NCBI GenBank assembly: GCA_963971575.1
Contig: OZ020624.1
Location: 6,444,903 to 6,508,902, forward strand
Direction: 5' to 3'
Source of the DNA: Liopterus haemorrhoidalis
Lineage: Eukaryota; Arthropoda; Insecta; Coleoptera; Dytiscidae
DNA: 64,000 bases
The notes under the pieces were generated by a model, which was not told the DNA's origin, did no database searches, and saw nothing but the letters and a program-made list of their open reading frames with translations. How positions within the stretch are numbered: position 1 is the first letter of the stretch; every line of letters starts with the position of its first letter. Shown here in pieces: positions 32,407 through 43,626 of the stretch. The position numbers and the translations under genes are program-made.

Positions 32407-33942
32407 CAGTATTGGCCATAAAGATTGCAACTTTAACATTTTTCAATTTTTCAAATTTTAATAATAATATTGGGAAATAAATACTCTTAATTCTATAATT
32501 TAATCATATTTTGTCAGTTACATCAATCAATAGTCAAATAACTGACTTACAGATTAATAATAAATTATTTCTTCATTTTTGCTTGGACAAAAATATTGCA
32601 ACTACTTGAATTTTCTTGTTATATGCAGGTTTTGTCCATAAATAATATGTTGTGCACAAGCAATATTTCAGTTTATATTTGTCAATCATGGGTCGTAGTA
32701 AAACTGTTTCAAGTGAAATTAGAAACTTCATAATTTCTGGTTTTAAAGACGGGCTGCTGCAAAATGTGATTTCACAAAATTTAAATGTTCTTAAATCTAC
32801 TGTGTGGCGAATTATAAAACGATATCGAGAAGAAGGTACGTTTGAAGTTTCAAAAATTCCAGGACGGCCATGAAAAACTACAAAACGAACTGATAAAAAA
32901 ATTATTTATGTATCTACTAATAACCCCTTTCTGTCACCGGGGAAAATTTTGGGCCTTTTGCCACAAATGGAAGAAAACATCTCAACAAGAACTATTCGCA
33001 GAAGATTAGTTAGTGAGGGTCTTTTTAGTCGCCGTCTAGCTAAAAAACCACTTCTATCCAAAAAGAATATGAAGGCCCGATTAGACTTTGCTAAAAATCA
33101 TATTGACTGGACTGTGGATCAATGGAAAAAAGTAATTTTGAGTGATGAATCTAAGTTCAATTTGTTTAAAAGTGATGGTGTAAGTTACGTTAGGAGGCCT
33201 GCTAATAAAAGATTTGTTCAAAAATACACCTTGCCAACAGTTAAACATGGCGGAGGTGGTGTGATGGTATGGGGCTGTTTCTCGGGATATGTTATGGGTC
33301 TTCTATACCACATTGAAGGAATAATGGATCGATTTAAATATATAGACATCCTTCAAAATGTTATGGAACCTTATTCTGATGAGTTCATGCCTTTAAAACA
33401 TATTTTTTAGCATGATAATGACACAAAAAATGGTTCGAGGATTCAAAAATTAACGTAATGACTTGGCCGTCACAGTCACCCGATTTAAATCCAATAGAAA
33501 ACCTTTGGGAGATTGTCGACAGAATGATTAGAAACAAAACGCATTCAAATATTGAAGATTTGTTTAAAGCTTTGCAGGGTGCCTGGTCTAATATTGATAA
33601 TGAAATGATCACGAAATTATTAGAATCAATGCCGAAAAGATATCGGGAAGTTATAAATACTAGTGGTTACTATACAAAATATTAAAAATGATCTGTTAAT
33701 AATAATTCATTTTCTTAATTAATAAAAAAAAAGATTTTTTAAGAGTAGTTGCTATCTTTATGTCCAAGTAAAAATAATAAATACTATAAAAAAAATAGAA
33801 TTTACTATTAAAATTTAATTTTTTTCTATAATATATGTAGAGGATTGTTAAAGGTAAGAATTACATGTTTAATTTTAAAAATATTGAATAGAATAAAAAT
33901 AAAAGAGGATTATCAAAAGTTGCTTTCTTTATGGCCAAACTG
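32407..33942 (+). mobile_element. Tc1-like transposon, nearly full length, inactive
   Basis: TIRs CAGTATTGGCCATAAAGATT and (reversed) CAGTTTGGCCATAAAGAAAG, with TA on both sides. A second inverted pair lies about 180 bp in: TTGGACAAAAATATTGCAAC and (reversed) TTGGACATAAAGATAGCAAC. Two transposase-binding repeats per end is the IR/DR layout of some Tc1 elements. It encodes a broken transposase. Confidence 0.9.
32688..33685 (+). pseudogene. Tc1-like DD34E transposase, two stops and a deletion
   Basis: Starts MGRSKTVSSEIRNFIISGFK, the N-terminal helix-turn-helix, then WRIIKRYREEGT. A second HTH is near TRTIRRRLVSEGLFSRRLAK. Catalytic D1 is in VILSDESKFNLF, D2 in HDNDTK (33411-33428), and E in SPDLNPIENLWEIV. 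A TGA at 32871-32873 and a TAG at 33408-33410 are in frame. Just after D2 a small deletion, about six residues compared with the family, shifts the frame. Length without these breaks would be about 330 residues, normal for Tc1. It cannot produce active protein. Confidence 0.9.
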
Positions 33943-33954
33943 TATGTGACAGAT

Positions 33955-34527
33955 TATAACGGGTGTTTTTTTTAGAGGTATAGAACTTTAAATTGCAATA
34001 AAACAACGATGGATTATTCGATTGACATGAATTTTTTTTTATTCGAAAGATAATCTTGTGGCATTACATTAAATCATACCAACAAGACGGCGCAACATGT
34101 CACACAGCTCGTGCCACAATCGATTTATTGAAAGACACGTTTGGTGACCGCCTAATTTCACGTTTTGGACCTGTGAATTGGCCTCCAAGATCTTGTGATT
34201 TAACACCGCTGGACTACTTTCTGTGGGGCTATGTAAAGTCATTGGTCTATGCGGATAAGCCACAAACGCTTGACCATTTGGAAGACAACATTCGCCGTGT
34301 TATTGCTGATATACGGCCACAAATGTTGGAAAAAGTCATCGAAAATTGGACGTCCAGATTGGACTACATCCGAGCCAGCCGTGGCGGTCATATGCCAGAA
34401 ATCATATTTAAAATGTAATGCCACAAGATTATCTTTCGAATAAAAAAAAATTCATGTCAATCGAATAATCCATCGTTGTTTTATTGCAATTTAAAGTTCT
34501 ATACCTCTAAAAAAAACACCCATTATA
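33955..34527 (+). mobile_element. IS630-like deletion derivative with about 110-bp TIRs
   Basis: Ends TATAACGGGTGTTTTTTTTA and its near-perfect reverse complement extend inward for about 110 bp on each side (to TTGTGGCATTACATT). TA is at both edges. Only the last third of a transposase remains between the arms. It begins 12 bp after the Tc1 element. Confidence 0.85.
34070..34418 (+). pseudogene. IS630/mariner-like transposase, C-terminal third
   Basis: YQQDGATCHTARATIDLLKD (second catalytic D), NWPPRSCDLTPLDYFLWGYV (third catalytic residue region) and SRGGHMPEIIFKM (usual C-terminus). The frame is intact from the deletion junction near 34075 to a TAA at 34416-34418, which lies at the inner edge of the right TIR. 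The first catalytic aspartate and the DNA-binding domain are gone. A 120-residue product could start at an ATG inside the left TIR, but would be catalytically dead. Confidence 0.85.
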
Positions 34528-35300
34528 TAGACGTTGTAATAAATGCTCGTTTGTGCTTGGATCTGTGTGTTTTAATTGATATAATTATAAAAGCTAGAAA
34601 GCGTTTACATGTATATGAAAGCATACTGTCAACAATGTGTTAATTTACCCCTGTATCCAACTAGTCCAGGCTTTCTCTACTTTTTATCCAGTACTGATCT
34701 AAAATATACATTTACCTACGCACGGGTTTTCAATCACTTCACTATCCAATCACATTACATTTGATTTTCAAATAGGATTTCAATCAGTTTTCAATATTCC
34801 CGAATAAAATTTACACATGTTAAAATTCAAAGTTGGTTTGATTTGAAGATCCAACTATCATATCAAAGAATATTCGAGAATGTTTGAGAAAACAAACAGA
34901 AAAAAATAATTGTGTATACGGAAATTTCTCCATTTACCGCTGTAAATTCGTTAGTAGGATAAAGCTGGGAGTTTGTTCAAACGATTCTTTTTTTCTTTTT
35001 AATTAAATCTTTTTGATCGTTTTCGTTTCAGTAATTGCCAGATTTAGAAGATATAAAAGCCGGACGGACTTTATGTTACTTTTGTATAACTTAGGTTTCC
35101 ACCATTTTATTGCCTTATACAAATTCGACTTTTGTTTTTGTGAAAAGAGATGGCGTAACCAGCAATTATTTTCAATGCAGTTCACAAGTTCATTCAGGTT
35201 TGAAAGATTTTATTTTTCGATTGTGGTATAAGAAATTTTATGCATATTACCGTAAAAAGCTCATTGAATGATCATATTGTCAAGTGAGTGGTTAAATTTA
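34528..35300. other. Unassigned spacer
   Basis: No gene seen. Overlapping 60-70 codon frames on both strands at 35003-35231 lack motifs. Confidence 0.35.
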
Positions 35301-35371
35301 ATTTTTTTTTTTTATTATTATTTTTTTTTTTGGGAGGGCAAGTCTAGCGGAGGTTTCCCTTCGCCACTGGT
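35301..35371 (-). repeat. SINE-like 3' end, truncated copy
   Basis: Minus strand: CCAGTGGCGAAGGGAAACCT, CCGCTAGACTTGCCCTCCC, then an A-rich tail with ATA units. The same 3' end with a tRNA-like head occurs at 40398-40525. Confidence 0.5.
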
Positions 35372-35732
35372 TTCAAAATAGTATTATATCACTTTGATAC
35401 TAATAGTCAATATACCGCGAGTTAATTTTATAACATAAACAGGGGTTCTTAAACTTGTGTAGTCCGAGGACACCCTCTTGAACCAACACTTAGGCATTTT
35501 ACGTCGTTCTTGGGACTTAATTTCTGGCTCAATAATCTCATAAGCACTACGTTGTAATAAATATTGGTAAAAATGTATCGCTGGTTATTTTAATAAATGG
35601 TCTTGTGCATTTATAGAGAAACATTTTTATTACCATATAGAATAAAAAACATAAAATTAATAAAAATAGTAATAAAAAGAATAAAAAAAAGTTGCAAATT
35701 ATAATACAACTCATACAAAAACAATTTTTACT
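35372..35732. other. Spacer with a hAT-like end at 35440
   Basis: ACAGGGGTTCTTAAACTTGT at about 35440 resembles the hAT terminus CAGGGGTTCTYAAAC. Nothing else recognised. Confidence 0.3.
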
Positions 35733-36053
35733 CAATTTATTTTGCAAAAATAAAAATTTGATCGTTAATCCACGTACCAAGGGCTTTCATTTGATATCCT
35801 ATTCAGAATTATAAAAAAATATTTTTTTTTCGATGAGCACATATTTGTTTATATTTTTAGGGGGATATGATTTTTAGATGTTTTAGTATTTTTCCTAAGT
35901 GCGGGTCAAAGAGTTGTATTAGCATGCCAAATTTCAACTCTCTAGGTTTAGCCGTTTGACTACAATTTTTACCGAACAGACAGACAGACAGACAGACAGA
36001 CGACAAAATGACGGTATAAGGGTTTTTTGGTCATACCTACAAAACCCTAAAAA
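35733..36053 (-). mobile_element. Family A HINE-like element, copy A7 (5' third only)
   Basis: Right end carries AGGGTTTTGTAGGTATG and a short GTCT array (35977-36002). The copy stops on the left within the ATTTATTTTGCAAAAATAAA block, with no tRNA-like segment or 3' end. Confidence 0.7.
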
Positions 36054-36504
36054 TGATGGAACTGTATTTTCGAAGCAATATCGTATTTCAATTTTATTAT
36101 TTTAATTTTCAACTCGATATGTTCTTTTTGAATTAACTTTTTTTACTTTCATCTGCGGAAAAATGTATGATTTTGGCATAAAAGCTAATACACCTGAAAA
36201 TATAAAAGACAGAATTGATATTCCATTCACCCTGTTTTTAAATTATGGAATCAATGGCTTATCCCTAAGATTGTTTTTATTTTTAGAGCTATATCTCATC
36301 CATATATTTATGAATAGATATAAATTTTATGGCGCTTCTTATATAATAAAGAAAGTATATTGTTTCTCTCCAACACTATAAAATTTTACCATAAAATCTA
36401 CCAAGAAATGAATGTGCTTAAAAACATTACGTGATTCATTGGAAGAAAATTTTCTTTCGTGCTAAATTTTTTACGATTTTTCTACAAAATTATTTCTATA
36501 TATA
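36054..36504. other. Unassigned spacer
   Basis: A 72-codon plus-strand frame (36163-36381) shows no motif. No gene supported. Confidence 0.3.
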
Positions 36505-36508
36505 TATA

Positions 36509-37002
36509 CAGGGTGTTTGTTTGAAACGGGGCACCTCGAATAACTCCTTTATTTTAAGAGATACAAAAAATTCTTTCCAACAAAAGTTAAACTAGACAAA
36601 AAGGCCCATCTAAAGGTTAGTATAAAAATTCTGAGGCACTTCCGGTTTCACCGGAAATGATGTCAACTTTTGATCTAGCATAGGGAATCGATAATTTTAT
36701 ATAATTTTCCTAAAAGTATATTAAATTAGCTTTACAATGACACCAAAAAGTCATATTTTTATGTTAACCATTTCAAAATGGCGACCATTTATTTACAAAA
36801 TAATAATCAACATAAGTTTTACAAAGTTGAACGTAGCAAACTTTGAAAACAAAAAAAAAGAAACAAAATATCTCTAAAATAAACTATTTGACTATTTAGA
36901 AAAAAAAAACTATTACTTTTTACAATTATTTTACAAAAAAAAAAAAACAAAATACAAATGTTCGATCAAACCACCATTATTGTCCACACATTTTCTAAAG
37001 GT
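36509..37002 (-). mobile_element. Repeat C copy 2 with IS630-like transposase C-terminus
   Basis: TACAGGGTGTTTGTTTGAAA begins the block shared with 27970-28300. At 36958-37000 the minus strand reads KCVDNNGGLIEHLYF, which fits the NGGH.EHL C-terminus of IS630/mariner-like transposases. This ties repeat C to that superfamily. Truncated on the right by A8. Confidence 0.5.
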
Positions 37003-38371
37003 GTAGCTAAACGGCTAAACCTAGAGAGTTGAAATTTGGCATGCTTATACTCTTTCACCCGCACATAGGAAAAGTACTGAAACATCTAAAAAACATCCCC
37101 CTAAAAATATAAACAAATATGAGCTCATCGGAAAAAAAAAATATTTTTTTAAATTCTGAGTAGGGTATCAAATGTATCTCTTAGTACGTGGATTAACGAT
37201 CAAAATTTTAGTTTTGCTAAATAAATTATTTTGATGCGATTTTTGCCAAAATTGTGCAAAATTTTTGTCCCACACCCTGTAGCCCAGATGATTTAAGCTA
37301 AAAATCTGAAAAAAATCTAAGTAATGGACATTGGTGTGAACCGGAATAGTACAACAAGAATTTTTGATCAGATTATGTTTTCGGAAAATAACGTATTTTT
37401 TGTGTTTTTTTGTTGACGATGTACAAAAGTTATAGTTATGTAAAACTATACTAGAAGGCATATCCTGATCTAATGGTTAACCTGCTCGCTTGCTACGAAG
37501 CAAACTAGGGTTCGCTCTCAGGCAGAGGAGACAATTTTATTGTTTGTTTTTTTTTCCATTTTTATTTTGTTTAAATTATTTTGTTAAAATTCTAGTTATA
37601 TTTTGGCAAATGTTTTTATTTAATGAATTTAATTTTTAAGAGCGTAAATTTAATAACCAGTTGGAATTGTTGAAATTATATTTTCATTCTATGTGTCATG
37701 TATACGAAACCAGAAGGGCGAGGCATATGACTTAAAACAACCAATGGAAGCCATAGGCGCAATTTTCAAAATCTTAATGAACCTTGCTCTCTGTTGCAGC
37801 TATCTCTCTCACGCAACCAACGAATAAGCTGCCACACTCTTCTAACTCACCTATTCTCCCCGGGACTTAAATTGGTCTGGTTCCTAGTTAAACAACGGAA
37901 TTTCCGTCTGGCAAATTAATATTGTATTCTTTGATCACAGAACTATATCCTATTAAAATTACAGCTATACTAAAATGGTTTGAAAAATATTATTTTTTAA
38001 ATACTTAAATTAGTTCTGGTGCAATATTAGCAACAACGAAACTGTCTGGCAACTATAAATTTATAATGCTAAAAAGACAAAAAAAAAATTATATATAAAA
38101 AAAAAATGTCTTAAAATGATTTTAAAATATCCACTTTTTACCTGTACAGGCGAGATGCGCACAGGTAAACGCAACCACTCCCAGGTGCCAGACGTACCGC
38201 AGCCCTACCTAACTTCAATAAGAAAGAGAAATATCGAAAAACCAGCCGACCTAAAATAAACTTTTTTGTGACGTTGCTAGCTCTTAGACTATACACACTC
38301 AGCATGCCGTCTTCACTTATTATACCTGCGAAATTCTGAAATGTGTGAAAATTCACACTTGACATCAATTT
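37003..38371 (+). mobile_element. Family A HINE-like element, copy A8 (5' end lost, interrupted)
   Basis: Starts inside the GTAGCTAAACGGCTAAACCT block, so 5' end and microsatellite are absent. The body continues to about 37787 (ATGAACCTTGCT). Family sequence then resumes near 38292 (ACACTCAGCATGCCGTCTTC) and ends with hairpin GTGTGAAAATTCACAC and ACATCAATTTTTT. The 500 bp between is unrelated, a probable insertion with no visible TIRs. Confidence 0.65.
37463..37531 (+). other. tRNA-like pol III promoter segment in A8
   Basis: A-box-like TGATCTAATGGTTAACCTGC, an anticodon-stem-like GCTTGCTACGAAGC, and B-box-like AGGGTTCGCTCTCAGG, then TTTTATTG and longer T-runs. The most tRNA-like of the set. 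Confidence 0.6.
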
Positions 38372-38984
38372 TTTATCTTTTCTGTCAGTATCGCATTTTC
38401 CTTATTTCTTAAGCCACGTTTCTCTGATAGAATGCACTCAATCAGCGGGCATAGTAAAGCCTCCATCAATTGTATTTGCTATACGTATTTGACGGAGCGT
38501 ACGTGGACATTGAGTTTTGTTAACGTCATCGTTCACTAAATCACATTTTTTTATATGCGCTGAAAAGAGGTGTTTTTCAATGTATTTTTCGCAGAATTGG
38601 AGAATTTTTGTTTATTTGCTTTTTCATTTCATTTAAAATGTTTTTCTTTTTACTTGTTATTGTCATTTTCCTCACAGATTTCAAAACAAAAATAATATAA
38701 AAAGATGTTTTGTTATTTCAGAAGTGGTTTGTTTCAAATAAGGATAAGGACGTACAATTTGTGAAATATAAAATTTTATTTTAAAATTAGGTTAGGGTTG
38801 ATTTTGCAAATGAGTTGTCCTGGTTTGCAGGAAAATGGTATCTTACGAAGCAGAAAAACTAACACTTTTGAAACCGACGCAATTTTAAACTCCCGTTATT
38901 ATGCAGTCAGCGTAAAAGTAGACTCTTTTTACTTGCCCGACCTTAATATATAAGTATTGTAATCGCGAAAATTTTCGATGTCGA
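38372..38984. other. Unassigned spacer, possible start of a third HINE-like family
   Basis: No gene. From about 38910, GACTCTTTTTACTTGCCCGA leads into the block around the TG microsatellite. Confidence 0.3.
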
Positions 38985-39151
38985 GATTTTGACTGATGAC
39001 CACGTTTCATGGTCCAGGGAATCTAAAAAACCTATTTTCGAAGTGCCGTCCGTATGTGTGTGTGTCTGTGTGTGTATGTGTCTGTGTGTGTGTGTGTCTG
39101 TGTGTGTGTGTCTGTGTGTGTGTGTGTCTGTGTGTGTCTGTGTGTGTGTGT

Positions 39152-39188
<37 letters not shown>

Positions 39189-39469
39189 TGTGTGTATACA
39201 CGATAACTCAGAAACGGTTTAACATTAAAAGTTTGTTTTGGTACTAAAAAATTAGTACCTCCTATTAATTGGGAAGAGCCCTATCGTTTTTTATTAAAAT
39301 CCGAAACCGGAAACGGAAGTTATTAAACTTTAAAATGTTAAAAAATTCGTAACTAGTAAACCACACCTTGGACAAAAATTTGTATAGGACATAATTTGAT
39401 GTATTTTTGAAGATTTACCTAAATCTTCTTTTAAATTTTTTTAAAAAAATTTAACTTTTTTTAAATGTA
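38985..39469 (+). repeat. (TGTGTC/TG)n microsatellite in a conserved-looking block
   Basis: TTTCATGGTCCAGGGAATCT, then GTGCCGTCCG, leads into about 140 bp of TG with interspersed TCTG (39055-39196). It is followed by ACACGATAACTCAGAAACGG and CCGAAACCGGAAACGGAAGT. This resembles the plan of families A and B: fixed block, microsatellite, fixed block. Frames through the repeat are chance. Confidence 0.5.
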
Positions 39470-39521
39470 TTTTTAGGGTTTTATAGGTATGACCAAAAAA
39501 CCCTTATACCGTCATTTTGTC

Positions 39522-39567
<46 letters not shown>

Positions 39568-40397
39568 TCGGTAAAAATTGTAGCCAAACGGCTAAACCTA
39601 GATAGTTGAAATTTGGCATGCTTATACAACTCTTTTACCCGCACATAGGAAAAATACTAAAACATCTAAAAAACATATCCCCCTAAAAATATAAACAAAT
39701 ATGTGCTCATCGAAAACAAAAATATTTTTTTTAAATTATGAGTAGGGTATCAAATGAAAGCCCGATTAACGATCAAATTTTTATTTTTGCAAAATAAATT
39801 ATTTTGACGCGATTTTTGCCAAAATTGTGCAAAAAAAATTTTGTCCCACACCCTGTAGCCCAGATGGTTTAAACTAAAAATCTAAAAAAATTCTAAGTAA
39901 TGTATATTAGTGTGAACCGAAATAGCACAACAGGAATTTTTGATCAGATTATGTTTTCGGAAAATAACGCATTTTTTGTGGTTTTTGGTTCACAAAATAC
40001 AAAAGTTATACCAATGTAAGACACTCACATGCAAGGCGTACGATAGCGTTATTGGTTAGAGCACTAGCTAAAACTCGCTGGTAAACGAAGGGTTTCGAGT
40101 TCGAGTACGGAGTGAATTTTATTTTTTCTTTTTTTTTGCATTTTTATAATGTAGCAATTATTTTGTCAAAATTCTAGTTATATTTTAACAAATGTTGTAT
40201 TTAATTTTTAAGAGCGTAAATTTAATAACCAGTCTTATTATATGATTAACAGACGATAAATTATTTTAAAAATATCGTTCATTTTGCCGTGATTACTACA
40301 AAGTAAAATTTGTCCTACACACTCAGCATACCGCCTTCACTTATTATATACCTGCGAAACCCTGAAATGTGTGAATATTCACACTTCACATCAATTT
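39470..40397 (+). mobile_element. Family A HINE-like element, copy A9
   Basis: Complete: TTTTTAGGGTTTTATAGGTA, GTCT array (39521-39568), body, A5/A6-type 3' half, hairpin GTGTGAATATTCACAC and CATCAATTTTTTT, which abuts the SINE-like tail. About 20 bp are missing near AAAGCCCGATTAACG. Confidence 0.75.
40040..40113 (+). other. tRNA-like pol III promoter segment in A9
   Basis: TAGCGTTATTGGTTAGAGCA and GGTTTCGAGTTCGAGTACGG, then T-rich sequence. A shorter relative of the A5/A6 segment. Confidence 0.55.
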
Positions 40398-40525
40398 TTT
40401 TATTATTATTTCTTTTATGGGAGGGCAAGTCTAGCGGAGGTGTCTCTTCGCCACTGGTTTTTATTGGTTATTGCTATTGAGGCAATTAGTCGGGGTTCAA
40501 ACCCAAGCCCTAAAGTGGGAAACAG
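40398..40525 (-). repeat. SINE-like element with B-box
   Basis: Minus strand: GGGCTTGGGTTTGAACCCCG has a pol III B-box (GGTTTGAACCC). The 3' end is CCAGTGGCGAAGAGACACCT, CCGCTAGACTTGCCCTCCC and a tail of A with ATA units. The A-box is not clear. A truncated copy is at 35301. Confidence 0.5.
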
Positions 40526-40823
40526 AATGCAACGAGTTCTACGGCGCGTTGACGGCGTTTGGACGGCGCTATCTGTCAGAGGAAAGTTAAAACCAAGCTG
40601 TCGTACGCAAGTGCACAGAATGTTTAACGTCCTAGCGGCGTTCGAACGCCGTTGATACTGAATGTTCGTCAACTTCACACTTTTGACGCCGTTGAACGTT
40701 AACGCAGAACACCTAACCTCAGTATTTACTGAATGGTAAAGTGTAAGTATAAATAACTTGCATACAACATAAATAACATCACACACAAGTCTTCATCATC
40801 CATTATAATTTTAATAAAAGAAA
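40526..40823. other. GACGGCGTT-rich flank of the foldback MITE
   Basis: GACGGCGTT/AACGCCGTC motifs recur at 40550-40700 and again at 41440, on the far side of the MITE. The palindrome GGCGTTCGAACGCC is at 40637-40650. Possibly an older transposon split by the MITE. Confidence 0.3.
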
Positions 40824-41392
40824 TAGACCGGGAGCTCATGACATTTTTGGCCTCCGATTTCATACAGCATGCCTTTTGGAGGAGAGAATATTTACCCTGT
40901 GACAACAAAAAAGGGATGGTACTAAACCCCTGCACGCTTTCCGGTCATAGGGAAAATTGCATTTCCACCTGCACAAAATTGTTGTGGTTTTCTCTGATTT
41001 AATATTGCTTGCCTTTTTGTCAAAAGAAAGTTATAACAAATTTAAAGTCTTTTAATTATAGGCATGCTGTATGAAAACGCGGAAAATCATATTTTTTTAT
41101 TACAAGATCACATGACCGTTTGAGCCATTTGGGACCCTCCGAATCGCATGCATATATTTAAAAGACTTTAAATTTGTAATAACTTTCTTTTGACAAAAGG
41201 GCAAGCAATATTAAATCAGAGAAAAGCACAAAAATTTTGTGTTTAAGTGGAAATGCAATTTTCCCTATGACCGGAAAGCGTGCAGGGGTTTAGTACCATC
41301 CTTTTTTTGTTGTCACAGGGTAAATATTTTCTCCTCCAAAAGGCATGCTGTATGAAATCGGAGACCACAAACTGTCATGAGCTCCCGGTCTA
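40824..41392. mobile_element. Foldback MITE, copy 2
   Basis: Same termini and interior as 415-986 (TAGACCGGGAGCTCATGAC and its inverse), TA at both edges, 569 bp. Divergence from copy 1 looks low, a few percent plus small indels, so both are fairly recent. Confidence 0.85.
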
Positions 41393-42073
41393 AAGGCGCA
41401 CGTATAAACACAGATATATGTTGTCACGTGACACTTTGACGGCGTTAAAAATGATTGATTTTATAGCTGAGTTCTGGAAGCTCTGTTTCGCACGTACCAT
41501 CAGCCAATAATTGTACCTCTAAGTTGCTGTTAACTGTTTTGATTTGATTGTTAGTTCTTTGCTAAAATTTCCCGAATCAGAAATGGCAAGTGAGTAGTCG
41601 CGCAACAAACTACAATGTCTTTTCGATTCTCTTAAGCAAGCAGAAGTCATTGATCTCATAAAGTAAAATCTTTTTGGAATCAAGACAAAATCTGGTTCTC
41701 AAACTAAAATTTATGGCTTAAATTTTCAATTAAAAATGCTCTTAAATCAGTAAAATTGTAAAATAATGAAACGTTTCGTGATTTTTATTACGACTGTTAA
41801 AATTCGTAATAATCGAAGAAATATACCCTCATAAAATTTGTCATAATTTCACACGAAACGGAAAATTTTAATTTGAAGATCTCAGTTAAGATTTGCTGAC
41901 CTACATAGGATACAAGATCCTTTATCAACAGAAATTATGCAAAATTTTAAGTCTTCGAACACGATTTGTAAAAGACGATCTATTGATTGTCATGAATTGT
42001 CGTATTGTCATGTCGGTGGATTGATGAAAAACAATTCCTGGATTTAACCATAAGTTTATTAAACAATTATAAG

Positions 42074-42075
<2 letters not shown>
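41393..42075. other. Unassigned spacer
   Basis: No gene or clear repeat, apart from the GACGGCGTT motif near 41436. Confidence 0.3.
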
Positions 42076-42124
<49 letters not shown>

Positions 42125-42148
42125 TTTTACATTTTAAGAACACAAACA

Positions 42149-43386
42149 CAGTGCCGCAACAACATAAATTGGCGCCTGGTGCGTAAAATTATTTGGCGCC
42201 CCCCCCCCCCACCCTCACTAATTACATACGCAATTTTTTAAATTTTATGGTAGGGTGATTGCATCAGTAAGGGAACGTTTAAAATATTTACTTACGTTGT
42301 TTTCTTCACCAAAATGTTATTTAAGATATTTACTTACCATATTTTATAGAGAATCCTTAAAATCTTATTGTTTTATTTTGATGCAAGTGAAAATAAAAAA
42401 ATAACTTAGAAAAATAAAAAACATAACTTTATTCATAAAAATCACAAAATCGCCAGAAAAGGAACACTTACTCCTAATAAAGAAACTATCTTATTACCAG
42501 TAAAGGAACATACAAAAATATATATTATAAAGTCGTTTTTTTAATAATAAATGTATAAAAAAACATTCGTTGGTATTATTTTTTAGTTTAGTTTTAATCT
42601 TTTTCTTTGGTTTGCTTTAAATTGCAATATTAACGATTATATTAACAAATTATGTTACAAATCTTTTAATAAACTCAAAAATCATGATAATCAACTAATA
42701 TAAAAAGGGACAAAATATAAACTCTAGGTCAATAAAACACAAAATGAAACACAAAAGGGCTAAAGAAATATTATATTACATAATTGAATAACAAAATAAA
42801 TAAAAAAATATATCTTTAATGACAAAAAAAAGGGATATTTGAACAAAAAATAATAAATATTTAGGTATTATAATAATATATTATATAATCACTTTAACGT
42901 AATGGAAAATTAAATAAATTGAACTTTTCTGGCATTTAACTGTGAAAATTCGTTAATTAAGTCTTCATAATTTAATGACTGCGCTGTAGTATTTTCTATT
43001 GATATTAAAGCTAAATTTTACAAGCTCTTGGCCCATTGTAGAACGCAAATAATTTTTTATTAACTTTAATTTACTAAAACTGCGTTAATTCGAAGCAACA
43101 GTTACAGGGAGCGTTAAAAATATGCGCAGTGCAATGCTAATATTAGGGTACACATCTTTTAAATCGTAAGTGTGGATCACTTCTAATAATTGCATTGCAG
43201 TGGCAGTTGTGCAGTCATCAATTAATGATCTTGCCTATCCATTTGAAACTTTCGATTATGAAATCAAATTTGTGTTTATTATATAGAAGATAATAATAAA
43301 AAAAAATTAATTTGACCATTCGGCGCCCCTATGATTCCGGCGCCTGGTGCGGCGGCACCTGTCGCACCACGCTTGTTGCGGCACTG
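42149..43386 (-). mobile_element. hAT element 2, perfect 8-bp duplication CACAAACA
   Basis: TIRs CAGTGCCGCAACAACAT and (reversed) CAGTGCCGCAACAAGCG. CACAAACA at 42141-42148 and 43387-43394. A poly-C/GGCGCC block lies near the left end and GGCGCC near the right. Contains the remnant of a transposase. Confidence 0.9.
42915..43205 (-). pseudogene. hAT transposase dimerisation region, broken
   Basis: Minus strand reads DVYPNISIALRIFLTLPVTV, then AS, N, an in-frame TAA, then RSFSKLKLIKNYLRSTMGQE. This is the same region as 1904-2197 (IALRIFLTIPVTVASGERSF). The conserved glutamate codon before RSFSKL has become TAA, and the frame decays afterwards. Remaining transposase is deleted. Confidence 0.75.
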
Positions 43387-43626
43387 CACAAACAGGACGA
43401 ACCCACAGCAGTGTTCAAGAATTTTTTAACAATTACGTGCGTTAAATTTACATATTACACTATACTATACAAGACTGCAATGATTTTATTTTTGATTTGA
43501 AAAATTTTAACGTTTATTTATAGCTATTATAAATTAAATTGAAAAAATCACGACAGTCATGTACGAACAAGAGTATTACAATAAGCAAGTTACATAGTAC
43601 AACTATTTAAACAGAAGCAACTGGAG

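Noticed and set aside
34056..34069. ATG at 34056 as the real start of the transposase
   Set aside because: The first residues MWHYIKS are encoded by the left TIR and deletion junction; family homology begins at YQQDGA.
32407..34527. Tc1 element and long-TIR element as one composite transposon
   Set aside because: Each has its own TIRs and TA edges, and the transposase fragments belong to different families; adjacency is 12 bp but independent.
38989..39247. Cysteine/valine and histidine/threonine repeat frames
   Set aside because: Translation of the TG microsatellite in several frames on both strands.
42005..42241. FIYLFIYLF repeat frame
   Set aside because: Translation of the (TTTA)n LINE tail and a poly-C stretch.
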